From Stenopsyche tienmushanensis (lineage: Eukaryota; Arthropoda; Insecta; Trichoptera; Stenopsychidae), in NCBI GenBank assembly GCA_008973525.1, contig WACJ01000039.1:372001-436000 (forward strand): 64,000 nucleotides of DNA. Reading direction: 5' to 3'. Below the pieces are notes generated by a model. That model was not told the origin of the DNA. It searched no databases and saw only the letters and a program-made list of their open reading frames with translations. A program made the translations under genes and the position numbers. Below, piece by piece: positions 1 to 11,552 of this stretch; the first letter of the stretch is position 1, and every line of letters starts with the position of its first letter.

Positions 1-44
1 TGCACTCGAGCGTCGCCGTCAGTCTTCGCTTTATTCATCGCAAG

Positions 45-111
45 ATGGGACTTATATACTGCATCAAATATTTCATCGCTGCCTTTGAAATAAATCGCCT
101 CTACAATCTGG
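45..111 (+). CDS. possible first coding exon, membrane-protein-like
   Basis: A short open stretch starts at an ATG in good context (GCAAGATGG) and runs 22 codons plus one base into a strong donor-like GTGAGC at 112. The peptide begins MGLIYCIKYF and then becomes more polar. The CIKY motif followed by hydrophobic residues recalls the first exon of tetraspanins, but the usual second half of that first membrane helix is not there. An initiator-like TCAGTC lies just upstream at 19-24. I found no partner exon in the window. This is a weak call: the ATG-to-donor match could arise by chance. Confidence 0.2.
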
Positions 112-1250
112 GTGAGCTGAGAAATCGATCACACGATCCATACGATATGGATGCTATGCTTTTCCTCGAATTTATATATAAATAGACCCTTGTCCGATAC
201 CACAATGACTATGTCCGCGTGGACGTCCGACGGTGGACGGATGCTCAAAATCGAGCGCTAAAAAATTTCCCAGTGAATATTAGCGAGGAAAAAACAACGG
301 CGAAGGCATTCAAGGGCGACGAAGGCACCCCTGTCGTGTTAAGGTAGGGTAGGGGAGAGAGTATCGATCGGGGCTTCTCCCCTCGGCGCCGACTGGCGCA
401 CATGCACATGCCCGGACCCGAACGATAAATACTACAATGAATTCGTAAACTCCTCGTACAAATACAAATACGAAGCCGCCATACGCACGCCCGACCCGCG
501 CGTACCCGTAAAATAAATAAATAAATACGGCGCGATCATCGGCGGCTTGGAAGTGCTCAATTATTGCGCCGAGAAGAGCAAGCGGCCATAAAATCACCGA
601 GGCGAGCTTCGAACGTCCGAAAGGCAACATCCGCGACCGTAACGCGTTTTGCCCTTTTTTCTAACGCGCATTTTTTATCGCCCACCCTACGCCGGAGAGC
701 GGTTGCCCCGGAAGGACCCTCTCCGGCGACACGATATCTGCATGATCCTCGATCAAATTGCACATCGCAGAGCGTCGAATTTCTCGCTCCGAAAACGCAC
801 ACAAAAAACGCGAGCGAGGCGGGATGCGTGGAAAAATAGTTGATTTAATTAATGGTCCGAGTTCAATGCAACTCGTAGATGTGGCAATGGCATTGAACGA
901 GACAATCTAACATCGGCAAGTTCACGGGCGACGGACGACGGCTTCGGCCTCGCTCCTTCTCCGCCGCCGCTGCGATTCACGTGGGAAAAAAACCCAACAC
1001 CATTCCGACCGAAAGAAGTGGAGCGATGGAAGCGGCAATGGGCGTATTCCATCCACACCATCGATCGACCCCATACGAAACATGTTTCCGAATGTGGGCG
1101 CATACCACCCAAAATGCACTGGATGCGAGGGACCTTCGAATATTTTTGTTTAGTTTAGAACCAACCCCAAAACGATTTGAATACAAATCTGAAAGTAATA
1201 ACGCCAGATAGAAGCGCCTGAGATGATGATTCGACATATCCTATTCATCG
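112..1250. other. gene-free, patchily CpG-rich stretch
   Basis: Blocks with many CG dinucleotides (about 340-420, 540-830, 930-1000) alternate with AT runs such as the TAAATAAATAAATA tract near 515. All open frames here are short, overlap on both strands and show no domain, signal peptide or splice pattern. The texture matches the island at 8.1-11 kb and could be regulatory DNA of the same locus. That is inference only. Confidence 0.4.
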
Positions 1251-1949
1251 CGCATCAATCTCGAGCGATAAAATGGAGCATTTCAATCAAATCTTGCTGA
1301 CGAACGACTGCGCTTGCATTTCAGAACAAAAATAAATGGACGTACATCCGATACGACGTTGAACGCAGCGTCGACAATCAATATCGTTTGAACATTTTGA
1401 ATTGCTGAACCTATTCACCGTGTAAATAATAAAATTTAATTGTATTTATTTGAGTATGTACATCCCTTATAGTGCATCAACCACACGATAACAGTTTTCA
1501 AGCTAGTGCCATCAACTCTAGCTTTGTGCAAAGAGAACTAGCTTCGTTTTCAAGCTGTTTTTGGCTCAAAAACGATACTAGCAATCGGTTGCTCTACTAT
1601 CTTAAAAACTAACCTCATGTAAATAAGGAAACAAAGATTAGCTGGAAATTTGAGAGTCCCAACTTGGAGTGCATAACACTAGAAAACAAATTGAAATCTA
1701 AGTCCTGGGTACATATCAAATATATATAAAGAGATAAACTTAAAAAAAATACATAATAATGACTTAAGATTATAAGCATTGATTTAGCAGGAAAATTAAC
1801 AGCACGAACAAAGAGTAAAGATTACACTATCAGATGAATACAAATTCTGCATATTATATCAACACAAAAATCAAAACCAAACTCTCTTTGGCATAAAACG
1901 TGTACCGAACCGAAAAAACCGTTATTTTATATAAATAACAGTTTTTGAG

Positions 1950-2290
1950 CTCAAAGACAGACAGAGACGGAAAGAGTATCTTGCGTACATCGTACGATTG
2001 TATAGATCGTTAATCCAAATGTATCGTCTAATAGTATATGAATGATATAATGAATCGATTTAAAGTCTATTGTTTATATTTACGCAAAGCAATGACCCAA
2101 TATCGTGTGCCATTGGCAGTGTTTATTTATTTATGTACAAGCTTCATACACGCTGCGACGGTCGTGACAGATAAGTGGATTTATACGACAAGTGGCGGAC
2201 ATATTAAATATACAAAATGCGTCTAAATTTGGCGTGAATGTCCATAATTATAATGTAGCAAATTACAACTTTTTATACCTAACCGTTATT
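1950..2290 (+). repeat. interspersed repeat family A, copy 1
   Basis: Contains an ORF (2038-2226) beginning MNRFKVYCLYLRK and including VFIYLCTSFIHAA and DKW. The same frame recurs at 2806-3021 and, inverted, at 63574-63792. Shorter nucleotide matches occur at 5270-5360 and 28195-28310. The upstream GACAGACAGAGACGGA box is shared with copy 3, as is the downstream ACAACTTTTTATACCTAA. Such multi-copy behaviour marks it as a mobile-element family, not a host gene. I do not recognise the family. Confidence 0.7.
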
Positions 2291-2799
2291 TAGCCATAGC
2301 GTGCTAACCCGTATCACGTACGCTCTTTGGAGGGAAAAATCCGATTTTTACAAAACGAACGCGACACGCAACGGGTTTATAATATAGTCAGATATATTAT
2401 GAGGAATAATGTTGTTTTTGTAAAACAAACAAGGAAAAAAAACATTTTTTTACTCATCTCCTCGAAAATAACTAAGAAGTAAAGCGTTTAAAAGGTCAAT
2501 CATTCGAACTATTAGATAACTATAATTGGATACACCAAAACTCGAAGCGATTTGCATAAATTAGATATTTGTAAAAAATTAAACAATTCAAATATTAAAC
2601 ATCAGGGTAAAAATAAACCCTTTCACATTACTAAAATTGTCAATTCCAAAGTAGAAATTCTTCAAGACACCAAACATTGACTAGTTGACCATAAAAAGCA
2701 TACATAAATATATACTATTTTTTAATATGTTTAAAATGTTCGCAAATCTTTTTTTTATCCTGCCTGCGCCCATCACCAAAATAAAATTTAAAAAACCCT

Positions 2800-3030
2800 G
2801 AAATAATGAATCGATTTCAAGTATATTGTTTATGTTTACTTGAAGAAATTACCGAATATTGTGTGCTATCGACAGTGTTTATTTATTTATGTACAAGCTT
2901 CATACACGCTGCGGCGGTCTTGACAGATAAATGGATTTGTACGGATGATAAGTGGCTGACAAGCAAATATAGCATCTATGTGTGTGATGATTTACAATTA
3001 GCTCACTACTCAAAGGGTTAAACAAGAAAT
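2800..3030 (+). repeat. interspersed repeat family A, copy 2
   Basis: Second direct copy, about 770 bp downstream of copy 1. The ORF at 2806-3021 starts MNRFQVYCLCLLEEITEY and contains the same VFIYLCTSFIHAA core, then DKWICTDDKW. It runs past the end of copy 1 through TSKYSI and ends LAHYSKG. The corresponding tail is also present in the inverted copy near 63.5 kb. Confidence 0.7.
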
Positions 3031-4528
3031 TCTTCGCGACACGTAAATCCAAGCCTGTTTATTATTTGTACACTACTTCCCAGAACGGACTGATGCTTCT
3101 TAACACATCTTATACGGAATCATTTTAATCAGGGCTTACATTTTTATGCGACACTGCAAATTCGAATGTGATATTTTTAGATTCTTAGAGTTCTGCTCAA
3201 TAGCGGTTATATAAATTCTTTCAGGATGTATTAGATATCTTCTTCCGGAACTGAAGTCAGGTCGCAAACTAGCAGCTGTCAAAACATTTGCGCCATATTT
3301 GCACATGCGGTTTAGCTGAGAGACTGCTATGATGCGAGAGCTGCGATGATTCACGTCAAGTTGTGAGTTTCCGAGAAGCTGCGATGCTGGTCGATGTCAG
3401 ATCGAGAACCCGCCGTGAAAAAAATAATAGAAGTTGGTCGACCTCGCGTATCGATTCGCAAGCTCGTGGGAAAATTGCACTTATGCAACGAAATGAGACG
3501 ATGCGAATGTACCGAAATTTGTTGAGCTGGCATTTTGGAATCGAAGAGACAAAGGAGGAAATGGGCCACCACTGGCACTAATCACTTCAGTCCGTCAGTC
3601 TTCGGAGCGAGGAGTGCAGCCACGTGGAAACTCGGACCGGGGGGAACAATGAGACAAGATTTATTGCCCCCCCTCTGGAAGAAGTTGCGAGACGATCGCT
3701 CCAAGACTCGAGGTGAATAGTGAAAAATCGCTCTATCCGGAGATACCTTTTCGGAGAGGCCATTAGGAATTCAATGGAGGCTTTGGGCCTTTATCCGAAA
3801 GCAGCATGTAATAATGTGACCTTTTCTTCGGCTCTCACAACAAGACGAGACTTTGTGTCTCTTTTTTCGGCGTGAAAGGCGTTCATTGCACCGTACCTCC
3901 GAAATGAAGTCGGATTCGAAATGATAAATAGGCGTGACAAGTCTACTTCGAATGTGAAAAATCACCGAGCGAAGACGACGGTCTTTGTTCTGCTGCATCG
4001 TCGTGTTCTCCGGCCTCGAAGTCGCCCCAAGACGAAGAATTCACACGGTCCGAATTGCACATGCCCCCGACTGCTAAATGCATCTCCGGGCTGTCGATTC
4101 CAGCTCCTCGCAAAAAAAGAACGACAACAAAAAATGCACTATGAACGCCCGCAATAATACGGGGCAGCAAAAAATGGCAATAATCATCCTCGAGCGTTGA
4201 CCCTATTTACGCCAACGAAAAGCAATGCCCGAGTAAAAACAACTCGAAATGTCGCCAAACAGGTAAATTTGCATTCCTATTGCTAAACGCGGCATCCGCT
4301 AATTGTATCCGCGGACTGAATTCGAGTTTAGATGCACCGTATTTATCAAAAGTAGATCCAAGTCGAGAATCACGACCGACAATAACATCGCCGTATCGAA
4401 AGAAGACTTCCACAATCTTCGACGATTGCCCCACACGACAGATCCGTAGACAACGAGCAAAATGTCAAAAACCTCCACAATCTCCTATTGAAATACCAAG
4501 AAACTTGTTGCAACTTCTATAATGCACA
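3031..4528. other. intergenic, no gene supported
   Basis: Moderately GC-rich sequence with several 60-80 codon frames on both strands, none with a recognisable domain, signal or splice structure. The 12-bp string CGTCAGTCTTCG at about 3594 also occurs at the extreme left of the window (about 15-26). I see nothing else here. Confidence 0.4.
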
Positions 4529-4963
4529 CTATACAAAGGCACAATGCATTTTTTTCATGTCGACCTGCTCAAATCTACCTGCTTCCATCTCAATAGCTAA
4601 ATCTTCTTTACCGCATGACAAGCACGCAGCAACATAACAACCGAATATAACTGGGATATTGACGATCAAATTCATGCACATAACCACGTGGACTGTTGGA
4701 ACAGATAAAAACCAGAAGCGAGCAAGACGATCAATGCCATCTGATGCATGCCAATTTGTAATAACCGAAGGAAACGCATACGTTGAAGGAACCATAACAA
4801 ATGATAATGGGATATAAATTACTATAAAAAAGAAGCATACAATTGGCAGTGCAGACAAATAAGAAAACAAAAGAGCCAAAAGCAAAAAAGGATAACGTGG
4901 CTTGTTTTTCATCATTATTTCATACAAACTGAAATAGAGCTGGCAGAATAAATTGAGGGTCAT
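4529..4963 (-). CDS. polytopic membrane protein fragment, receptor-like
   Basis: A 144-codon open frame, long for this AT-rich background. It carries a very hydrophobic run (about residues 22-60, FLLLALLFSYLSALPIVCFF onward), a polar loop with NWHASDGIDRLARF (about 70-83), a second hydrophobic span (about 84-112), then a charged tail with EDLAIEMEAGRFEQVD. This alternation of membrane spans and loops is what one exon of an insect chemoreceptor looks like, but I see no diagnostic C-terminal receptor motif and could not find matching exons. The frame ends near a possible donor (TTTGTATAG). It could be one exon of a receptor gene, a pseudogene, or element-derived. Confidence 0.35.
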   Translation of the reverse strand: MTLNLFCQLYFSLYEIMMKNKPRYPFLLLALLFSYLSALPIVCFFFIVIYIPLSFVMVPSTYAFPSVITNWHASDGIDRLARFWFLSVPTVHVVMCMNLIVNIPVIFGCYVAACLSCGKEDLAIEMEAGRFEQVDMKKMHCAFV

Positions 4964-5159
4964 CCAATATGTGTGAATAATTTAAAATTTGTGTTCTGGC
5001 GTGTTTCTGGACTATCATTATGACAGTCTGGCGACTGAGTGCCGTTGAGTTTGGAAGGGGACGGAGTTGCCAGACTTTTTTATCTAGTTAATTTCAGCAA
5101 GTTTTAACCCGTCAGCTACTATATGTCTACCGTTTGCTGTGAACGTTGGCCAGCTCTTG

Positions 5160-5470
5160 ATATATTATACGTAGAGCTTACAGACAGGCAGAGACGGAGA
5201 TTGTCTTGCACGTTGAGTTTGGAGAGTAACAAAAATGCAGAGAATATCTTGCAGGGCAGAGATATTGTATAGACTGAATATTGTGTACTATCGACAGTGT
5301 TTATTTATTCATGTACAAGCTTTCTACAAGCTGCGACGGTCCTGACAGATAAATGGATTTTGTTTCAACTAACAGATAAACATGAAGCTGAGAATTCAAG
5401 TCCATAATAATACAACTTTTTATACCTAATATTTTTAGCATAGGTTTTAACCGCTTGAATACTGCATAAA
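5160..5470 (+). repeat. interspersed repeat family A, copy 3 (broken)
   Basis: Matches copy 1 in the leader (ACAGGCAGAGACGGAGA) and in the core from ACTATCGACAGTGTTTATTT to GACAGATAAATGGATTT (5288-5358). It also matches in the tail ACAACTTTTTATACCTAA (5410-5427). The ORF start is missing and the frame is not kept. Confidence 0.6.
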
Positions 5471-5549
5471 ATTTAGTAATACCTACAATTTAAAAAGAAT
5501 CCATGAAATCAAAACTAAAAACGTACCACCGCATCAAGTACACAATTTC

Positions 5550-6150
5550 TGGACAACGTCTATATATCGTCATACCGCATTTTTGGGCGAAATTTTTTCA
5601 CAAATACATAACGCTTTTATTTATGGCTTCATTTTCCATTACAAATTTTGGGAAAATCTTTAAAAATACGCTGATATAAATATATGCAATTTTGAAGTTA
5701 TGCGATTTTCAAAAATAATGGAACCTATCTCTCATCATTTTCTATAGAGGACAAAGCTTTTTTTTATGCGAATGCGCATAAAATTGTTAATCTTTACTTA
5801 GTTTTATATTATTGTCTAACTTATTCAGATTCATTTACCCTAACGGTGAAGAAAAATAAACGGAACGACGGAACGCAAATTCTCTTGATAAGAAATTGGC
5901 AATTTTGGATTACTTAGCGAATGGGCGAAATCCTACCCAAAATAGGCAAATCTCTCAACTTGGGGGAACCGAACATAAAAACAATAAAGAAAAATGATGG
6001 CAGTACGATTATCATGTAAAATAGACTTAAATAAAGCAATTATAAAATAAAAATGTAGTGTTTTTTTATGCGATTTTTGGTAGAATCTATCACATTGATT
6101 TGAAGTTATGCGGTTTTTAAAAATAATGGAGCTTATACATCAGTTTTCAT
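5550..6150 (+). mobile_element. decayed Tigger/pogo-type element
   Basis: Around 5850-6010 a frameshifted reading gives KKLAILDYLANG and then, one frame over, IGKSLNLGEPNIKTIKKN. This is the first helix-turn-helix of pogo/Tigger transposases (CENP-B-like N-terminus). On both sides the sequence repeats short blocks rich in TATGCGATTTT and AATAATGGA(A/G)C(C/T)TAT (5690-5790 and 6058-6140). The same blocks appear at 51060-51185, and a related TATGCGG/CGCACAAAA texture at 48990-49135. The transposase is broken by stops and shifts. Confidence 0.55.
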
Positions 6151-6716
6151 GTTCTCATTTTATGCGATATGGATGAAAGATGGACTCTTTCTGGACCATT
6201 AAATGCAGCCTTATATATTACTATGATTATGATGAAGAAATTTGGGTCTCTATAAATACAACGCGAGCCTTCAGGGTTTACAGAATCAGATTTTCGATCA
6301 AATACATCTCCTCCAATTAACAATAGTACTCCACTTCGGAAATATGTTATCAATAATGAAGATTACAATCCAAATACACATTTTTCTGTTGGTCAAAAGT
6401 CAGTAGGGTTCCAATTTTTAAAATGATCATTTAACAAGAAAATTGATCAAACAAATGTGTATTCACGGCCACAATAATGATTATAAATGTCACAATATGT
6501 TTTCTTAGAAATATTAAGACGACATAGTATTCCGACCTGTAAATAAAGTCAGCTAGCGTTGATGGAAGTGTAGTTTTAAAATCGCACAAGTAGAAAAAAA
6601 TGAGTCAACCCGACTGAATCACTATAAACAGTTATGCCGACGACGGAACAGAAATAAATTTGCATGCGAGTGCTAAAACTGCGCAATAGGAGAATAAAAT
6701 CGGCGACTTTCCTCAA
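6151..6716. other. intergenic, nothing recognised
   Basis: AT-rich sequence with only short frames. I see no gene, RNA or clear element here. Confidence 0.4.
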
Positions 6717-6947
6717 TCATAAGCGAGATAAGAGAGCATCGAAATCTCCGGATGCCGACAATTCCTGTGGGCGCTTTGGGAGTGGAAGTGACTCTTCCGA
6801 ACTATAAAAGCAGGCGAGTGGAAGATCCCGCAGGTGAGACCAGAGTTTATAAGATCGAACATTTTGCAGATTAGCAACTAATCGTACGATAAATAGCGAT
6901 ATTATTAATGCAATGCAATTATTCATACAAATCTGATTCTTTCTCAT
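6717..6947 (-). CDS. possible small secreted peptide precursor
   Basis: A 76-codon frame from an ATG in good context (ACAAAATGAG). The N-terminus is signal-peptide-like: a basic start (MRKNQ), then a hydrophobic core CIALIISLFIVRLVA at about residues 12-26. The rest is short and polar with a dibasic Lys-Arg site near residue 58, which would release a C-terminal peptide of 17 residues ending ALLSRL. This is the layout of a neuropeptide precursor. I recognise no family, and the opposite strand carries a TATAAAAG box at 6803, so the frame could be accidental. Confidence 0.3.
   Translation of the reverse strand: MRKNQICMNNCIALIISLFIVRLVANLQNVRSYKLWSHLRDLPLACFYSSEESLPLPKRPQELSASGDFDALLSRL
6803..6810 (+). 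promoter_or_regulatory. TATA box candidate
   Basis: TATAAAAG followed by a locally GC-richer 30 bp is a textbook core-promoter arrangement for the plus strand. I cannot identify the transcript it would drive; the strand opposite carries the secreted-peptide ORF. Confidence 0.25.
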
Positions 6948-6959
6948 TTTGTTGTTTTG

Positions 6960-8060
6960 ATATTGTAAGTAAATAAAACGGCAGTCTACCGCGATGATGT
7001 TGTTGCCTCCAATCTTACAACTTTAGCCGCGTATACCGAAGCCCTAACCACTTTGTAACGAAAGTAGATGACATCTATTTAACAATAATTAACGTAAACT
7101 ACTTGTATAAAATTATTCAGGCTTCAAAAATTGTTATTAATGTCCGCAACGTTGAAAACTTGGTAGATTTTAATGTTCCTTATTTACATTGTATAAATAA
7201 TGATTGAAACAAAATTTAACTTTGTAGCATCTAAAACTCTACCTTAAATATATGCGCCAACGACTGTTCTAAATCCACCCCTCGCCTTTTATCATATCCG
7301 CGGGGTGAAACTTCCCAGAGGGTCTTTTCGAGTGGCTTCGATTTTCGTCCCCTCGTGCGATTCTGGATGAGAAATAAACATCAACAATCCACGCAGATAT
7401 GAGCGTGATCATACGGTCACACTAAACATCGACAGCAGGAAAAAAAGCAACAAGCGAACTTTTATAAAGACGGCATAAATAATTAAGTTTCTCATCGGAA
7501 AAAGAATATCGATAATCTACGAATTCCGAACGTTCATGTGATACCCCTAATATAATGCGAGCGATGAATTGTATCGCCTGGAATTCTGAAAAGAGCGGTA
7601 CTGAATGGTCACGTGACTTCTAGTCAACAAATTAACAAAAACAAAGTGAAGATAGAAGGTTAGAAATGCAAGTTTTGAGATAGATCTTGAAAGATAGTTT
7701 GACAAACTCTCAATCATGTGTTTGAATTGTTTTAATGACTATGACATGCTACATAATATTAAGTTATATTTTACTTTAAACATAATTTTGAGCATAGTAT
7801 ATGTATTTTTTATATTGTTTATTCTATATTTGCATGTGCCAATTCCATTAAATTGAAATGAAATAACTTGTTAAATCGTATGTAAACGGAGGATGATGGG
7901 GCCATATACGGTGGACGCAGCGACGAACGAGTTAAGGGACGAGATGCCGAGGACTCGATGTGATGTAAGGTATGCGTGTGCCAGGATAGATGCGGCCATG
8001 ACATACATGCATTGCGACGACTCGGGATGCGAATCGGGAGAGCGCCCTAAATACTAGTGT
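6960..8060. other. intergenic, nothing recognised
   Basis: AT-rich with small CpG-rich patches near 7260-7370 and 7880-8050. The segment around 7813-7850 (TTTGCATGTGCCAATTCCATTAAA) has a close match at about 19700-19728, inside an intron, so at least that piece is repetitive. No gene is supported. Confidence 0.35.
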
Positions 8061-11000
8061 TGTGTCTATGCGCGCATCCAACAAGTTTGACCCGAATACT
8101 CGCGACATTTTTTCGCGTAATCACGGGGGATGCTCGGAATTTTACGGCTTCGGACCAATTAGACGCGGACGGCGAGCGGAGCTTGCACCCGCAATGGCCG
8201 TATTTATTTATTTATTTACTGTTTTTAAATTCCTGATATGCGCACGATCCGGAACGCGCATCCCAAAAGTGCGTATTCAAATACCAATATTATATTTTAA
8301 AAATACGGGGTGCATGCGATTCATCCGTTTTACCCTCCGGCGAACGAGCGGCGACCGCCTCGACGGGTCGTTACGCGGGAACCTTTCGAACTTCCAAAGG
8401 GGGAAAGCGGATCGTTACGCGGCGAAGGGATGTTGCTTTTTTTGCCCCGACGTCTCCCGGCTTTTCGAACGCGACGGGCGTCGCTCCTAAAGGGAAGAGA
8501 GCGTTCGGAAATAATAAACAAAAGAAAATTGAATGCGATCAAAGCGCGGCAGTAATAATTTAAGTTTTAGCAAAAGCGCTGTCGGCTCGAGAGCGACCGG
8601 TAGAGTTCATTGACGGAGAGCGGGGGGAAGGATGCGACGCGCGCGCGACGCTTCGTCTCGCTCGGCGGACGCGCGCTCTCCCTCTCGCGCCCCGCGCGTA
8701 CGTCGAGAGCGCGCCTAACCTTGAGCGGGAGCGACTCGAGCGCCGCCGCTTCCCAAACTGTCCGCGCGCCGACTTCCTTCATCGATGCACGACTCCCGTC
8801 GGATCCGATAACTTTCATTCATCGCATCGATCGAAGGTTGCGATATCGTCGATGCGCAAAAAAATCAAGTTGAACGAAATTCGATGGCGGCTTTAAAGAT
8901 ATGTCAAGATTTAAAATCGACTAATTTTCACTCATACTCTATATGCATTTGGAAATTGGTAAAAACGTTATCTGCAATCCGTAGATAAAACCGACGAAGT
9001 TTGTCAATAGACGTTTTATCCATGCGGGTAAACAAATCCAACACCCGAGCACAGGCCTTATATTTATCTGACGTTACGTAATAATTCATAAATTTTATGA
9101 TCCAATATTTGAAGACTTTCGATTCGACTAACGTGCGAACCGATCTTTCGAATGAGAAAATATGATATTGAAAATTAACGGGCGCAGTAGAGCGTTCCCG
9201 TCGACCGATCCCCTCGCCGACGAGTCTCGCGCAGAGATCGATAGTGACATTTCGGCGTTGCGGTTATGTTATTGTTTGGAGCGAAACGTAAACATTACCT
9301 GTGCGCTATCAATAGCGGGGGAGGGGGACGGGCAGGGGTGTCCGATCCGACGTCGACCGGGAGCGAATCGGAGGTCGGTCGGGAGCGCCGTCGACCCGCT
9401 CCTGTCGAGTCGAATGCGATTCCGAATGGAAGGCTCGATTTCGCTCCGTCGGGCGGAAAGTTTGAGAGGCGGCGATCTCGCGGCCGGCGGACGGCGAGCG
9501 CGGGAAGGCTCCCGGCCGAGAGGACGGGGCGCTCGCCGACCGTCCGCGGAGAGACGGACCGGCGCGAACGGGGAGGCGCACGCCGGCTTGTTTATGTTCT
9601 CGTTCGCGAGATAGACGCTTTCGGACGGACGTAAATATAAATAAACCGACGTCAGAGCGGAATCCAACCGGCAAAAAGGCGGGAACGCGAAGGGCGGGCG
9701 GAGCGCCGGGGCCGGGCCGGGGGGCCGCTGCGCGCCCCTCAGGGGCTCCGGGGGCACTTACCGTGCATCTATCGAGATAAATATCGTGATGTCCGAACGA
9801 AACGTCCCCGATTTCGCACATTTAAGCTGGATTCGCCGTCACCGCACTGACAGACGGCGCAGAGTTGCCACTCGCGCGCGCGAAACACGCACCGACTGCC
9901 GACACCGCGAACACAAAGGAACCACCGTTTCAAACGGTCGCGCGCCATTGGCCCGCCGCGGTCACGCGGTCGGCGCCGACGGCCGCGATTGGTCCCCTCG
10001 GATGCGCGCGCCCGACCTCCATTTTGCCGGGAACCGACCGCCCCGCGGAGATCGATTAATCGAAAATGCCCCGATCGACACCCGAGCGCGGATCCCTCCC
10101 GAGAGATTGGCCCCCGGCGCCCCCCGCCCGGCGACCCGAGCCCCCGGGACTCCGGCGGCGCTCCGGCCCGAGTCCGAGGGGCGCTCGCTCCTCTTCACAT
10201 TTCCTAAATAAAAATCCAAACGGATCCGTCTCGATCGGACCGGAATCCCCGCGGGGCGCTCCCATCGGCTCGGAGCGAGGGCGCGAACCTCGGGCGGGCC
10301 TCCCGCGTCCGAGCGCCGCGCCGCTCCGACTTTGACGTAAAAAATGCCGGGAAAAAACATGGCGGTTTGTTTACACCGGCGCGGAGCGGAAGCGCCCCGG
10401 CCTCCGCGATCCGCGCCGACGACGACCGGCAATCGCATTCGATTTCGATTTTCCGTCGAAGATCGTCGGTCCTCGGCCCCGCCGCCGACGCGGCTGCCTC
10501 CGCGGGGGGCGCCGACTCCCCGCGGCGGGCGATTTCGCCCCGCGGAGCCCGCAGTCGGGCGCCTCGCGGCGGCGCAGCCGAGGACCGTCGCGCCCGTCGG
10601 CGCGGTCAGATCCTCCCTCGATCGCATGCCGCCCGCATCCCGTCGACGCGCGGTCGAGCCACGAATGCGCCCCCCCCCCCCTACCCTCGCGCCTTCGCCC
10701 CCGCCCCGCGAGATCGTCGCGAAAACTTCAACAAATAATAAAAACGAACAAACCGCACGGCCGGACCGGAGCACCCGTCTCCTCGACCCGACGCGATGGC
10801 GCGCAATTCGAACTGTCAACGACCGCCCTGAAGTTGGCGCCGTCGGATTGATTGCGTCCGAAATGCGACCGCGATAAAAACAAAACATCGTTTCGTAAAC
10901 AGTCGCACGAATGAAACGCACCGGTGCGAACTGTCGCGGAGTCTTTCGGGCGAGATGTCTTAAAAATCGACAAATTCATACTCACACAGTTTCAGCTGTC
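8061..11000. promoter_or_regulatory. large CpG-rich island, promoter-like
   Basis: GC content rises sharply, most strongly in 9170-9770 and 9840-10720, with dense CG dinucleotides against an otherwise AT-rich window. Three inverted CCAAT boxes (ATTGG) sit at about 9947, 9987 and 10106. A YY1-like ACATGGCGG and a forkhead-like TGTTTAC lie together at about 10359-10376. AT runs such as GTATTTATTTATTTATTTACT punctuate the island. Many long frames on both strands are a by-product of GC richness. A minus-strand first exon at 9762-9821 is the most credible coding piece. The island likely holds the start of a gene running left out of the window. Confidence 0.6.
9762..9821 (-). CDS. candidate first coding exon, gene continuing beyond left edge
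   Basis: On the minus strand a start codon directly preceded by an in-frame stop (TAA-ATG) opens a 20-codon frame, MCEIGDVSFG then HHDIYLDRCT. It ends in phase 0 at a near-consensus donor, ACG|GTAAGTG. Upstream lies a very GC-rich leader with CCAAT boxes, as expected for a 5' UTR and promoter. No continuing exon is seen between here and position 1, so the first intron would exceed 9.7 kb, which is common for developmental regulators. I do not recognise the protein from 20 residues. Confidence 0.4.
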
Positions 11001-11552
11001 GAATGAGATTTTAATCAGCTTTTCGTGAGCGAGAATCGATCCAGTGGGCGAAGTATCCTTCCCGCGTTCGCGGAGCGCGTGTCGATTGGCAAATAATTTT
11101 AAATCACAGATATAAAGAATAACATCATTTATTTTACGAAAACGACTTACCGAAAATGATCGATAACTCGTATTACATTCCAACAGATTATATATACTAA
11201 GTTTTAACATAATTTAAAAGGCACTGCGTCCGAATAACGGGGACGACGATTTTCATGCAGAACTTTTAAACACTCGTCGAAGGATGACACTCGCCGTGCC
11301 CGAAAATGCGAAGCGATGCGAGATAAAATGTATCATTTGTAACAATCAATTAAAACAATTAGACATTCGACAGATATTTTACTGGAAACAGAATGTTCAA
11401 TGCGAAACGCAACTCTTTAAAATCACTCTTCGGTTGTTTCAGCTGCAGTTGCGAGTGTAAAACTTATATTTTATGCGATGGACTGATCGGATAAAATGCG
11501 CACGCGAGAGAACGCGTCCGCGAGAGCGGCACTCGATCGTCGACGACGGGGC
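11001..11552. other. 3' flank of the slender-lobes-like gene
   Basis: Contains the presumed 3' UTR of the minus-strand gene ending at 11553. No independent coding region is evident. Confidence 0.4.

Noticed and set aside
8062..8490. 142-codon plus-strand ORF
   Set aside because: No domain; it crosses the TATTTATTTATTTATT tract and lies in CpG-rich, probably regulatory DNA.
10344..10877. Plus-strand ORF starting MPGKNMAV
   Set aside because: Low-complexity Arg/Pro/Ala translation and no splice or domain support; the ATGGCGG here is better read as a YY1-type site.
9162..10921. Long overlapping ORFs (up to 319 codons) on both strands of the GC-rich island
   Set aside because: Stop codons are rare in GC-rich DNA. 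The translations are Arg/Pro/Gly/Ala-rich without domains and overlap on opposite strands.
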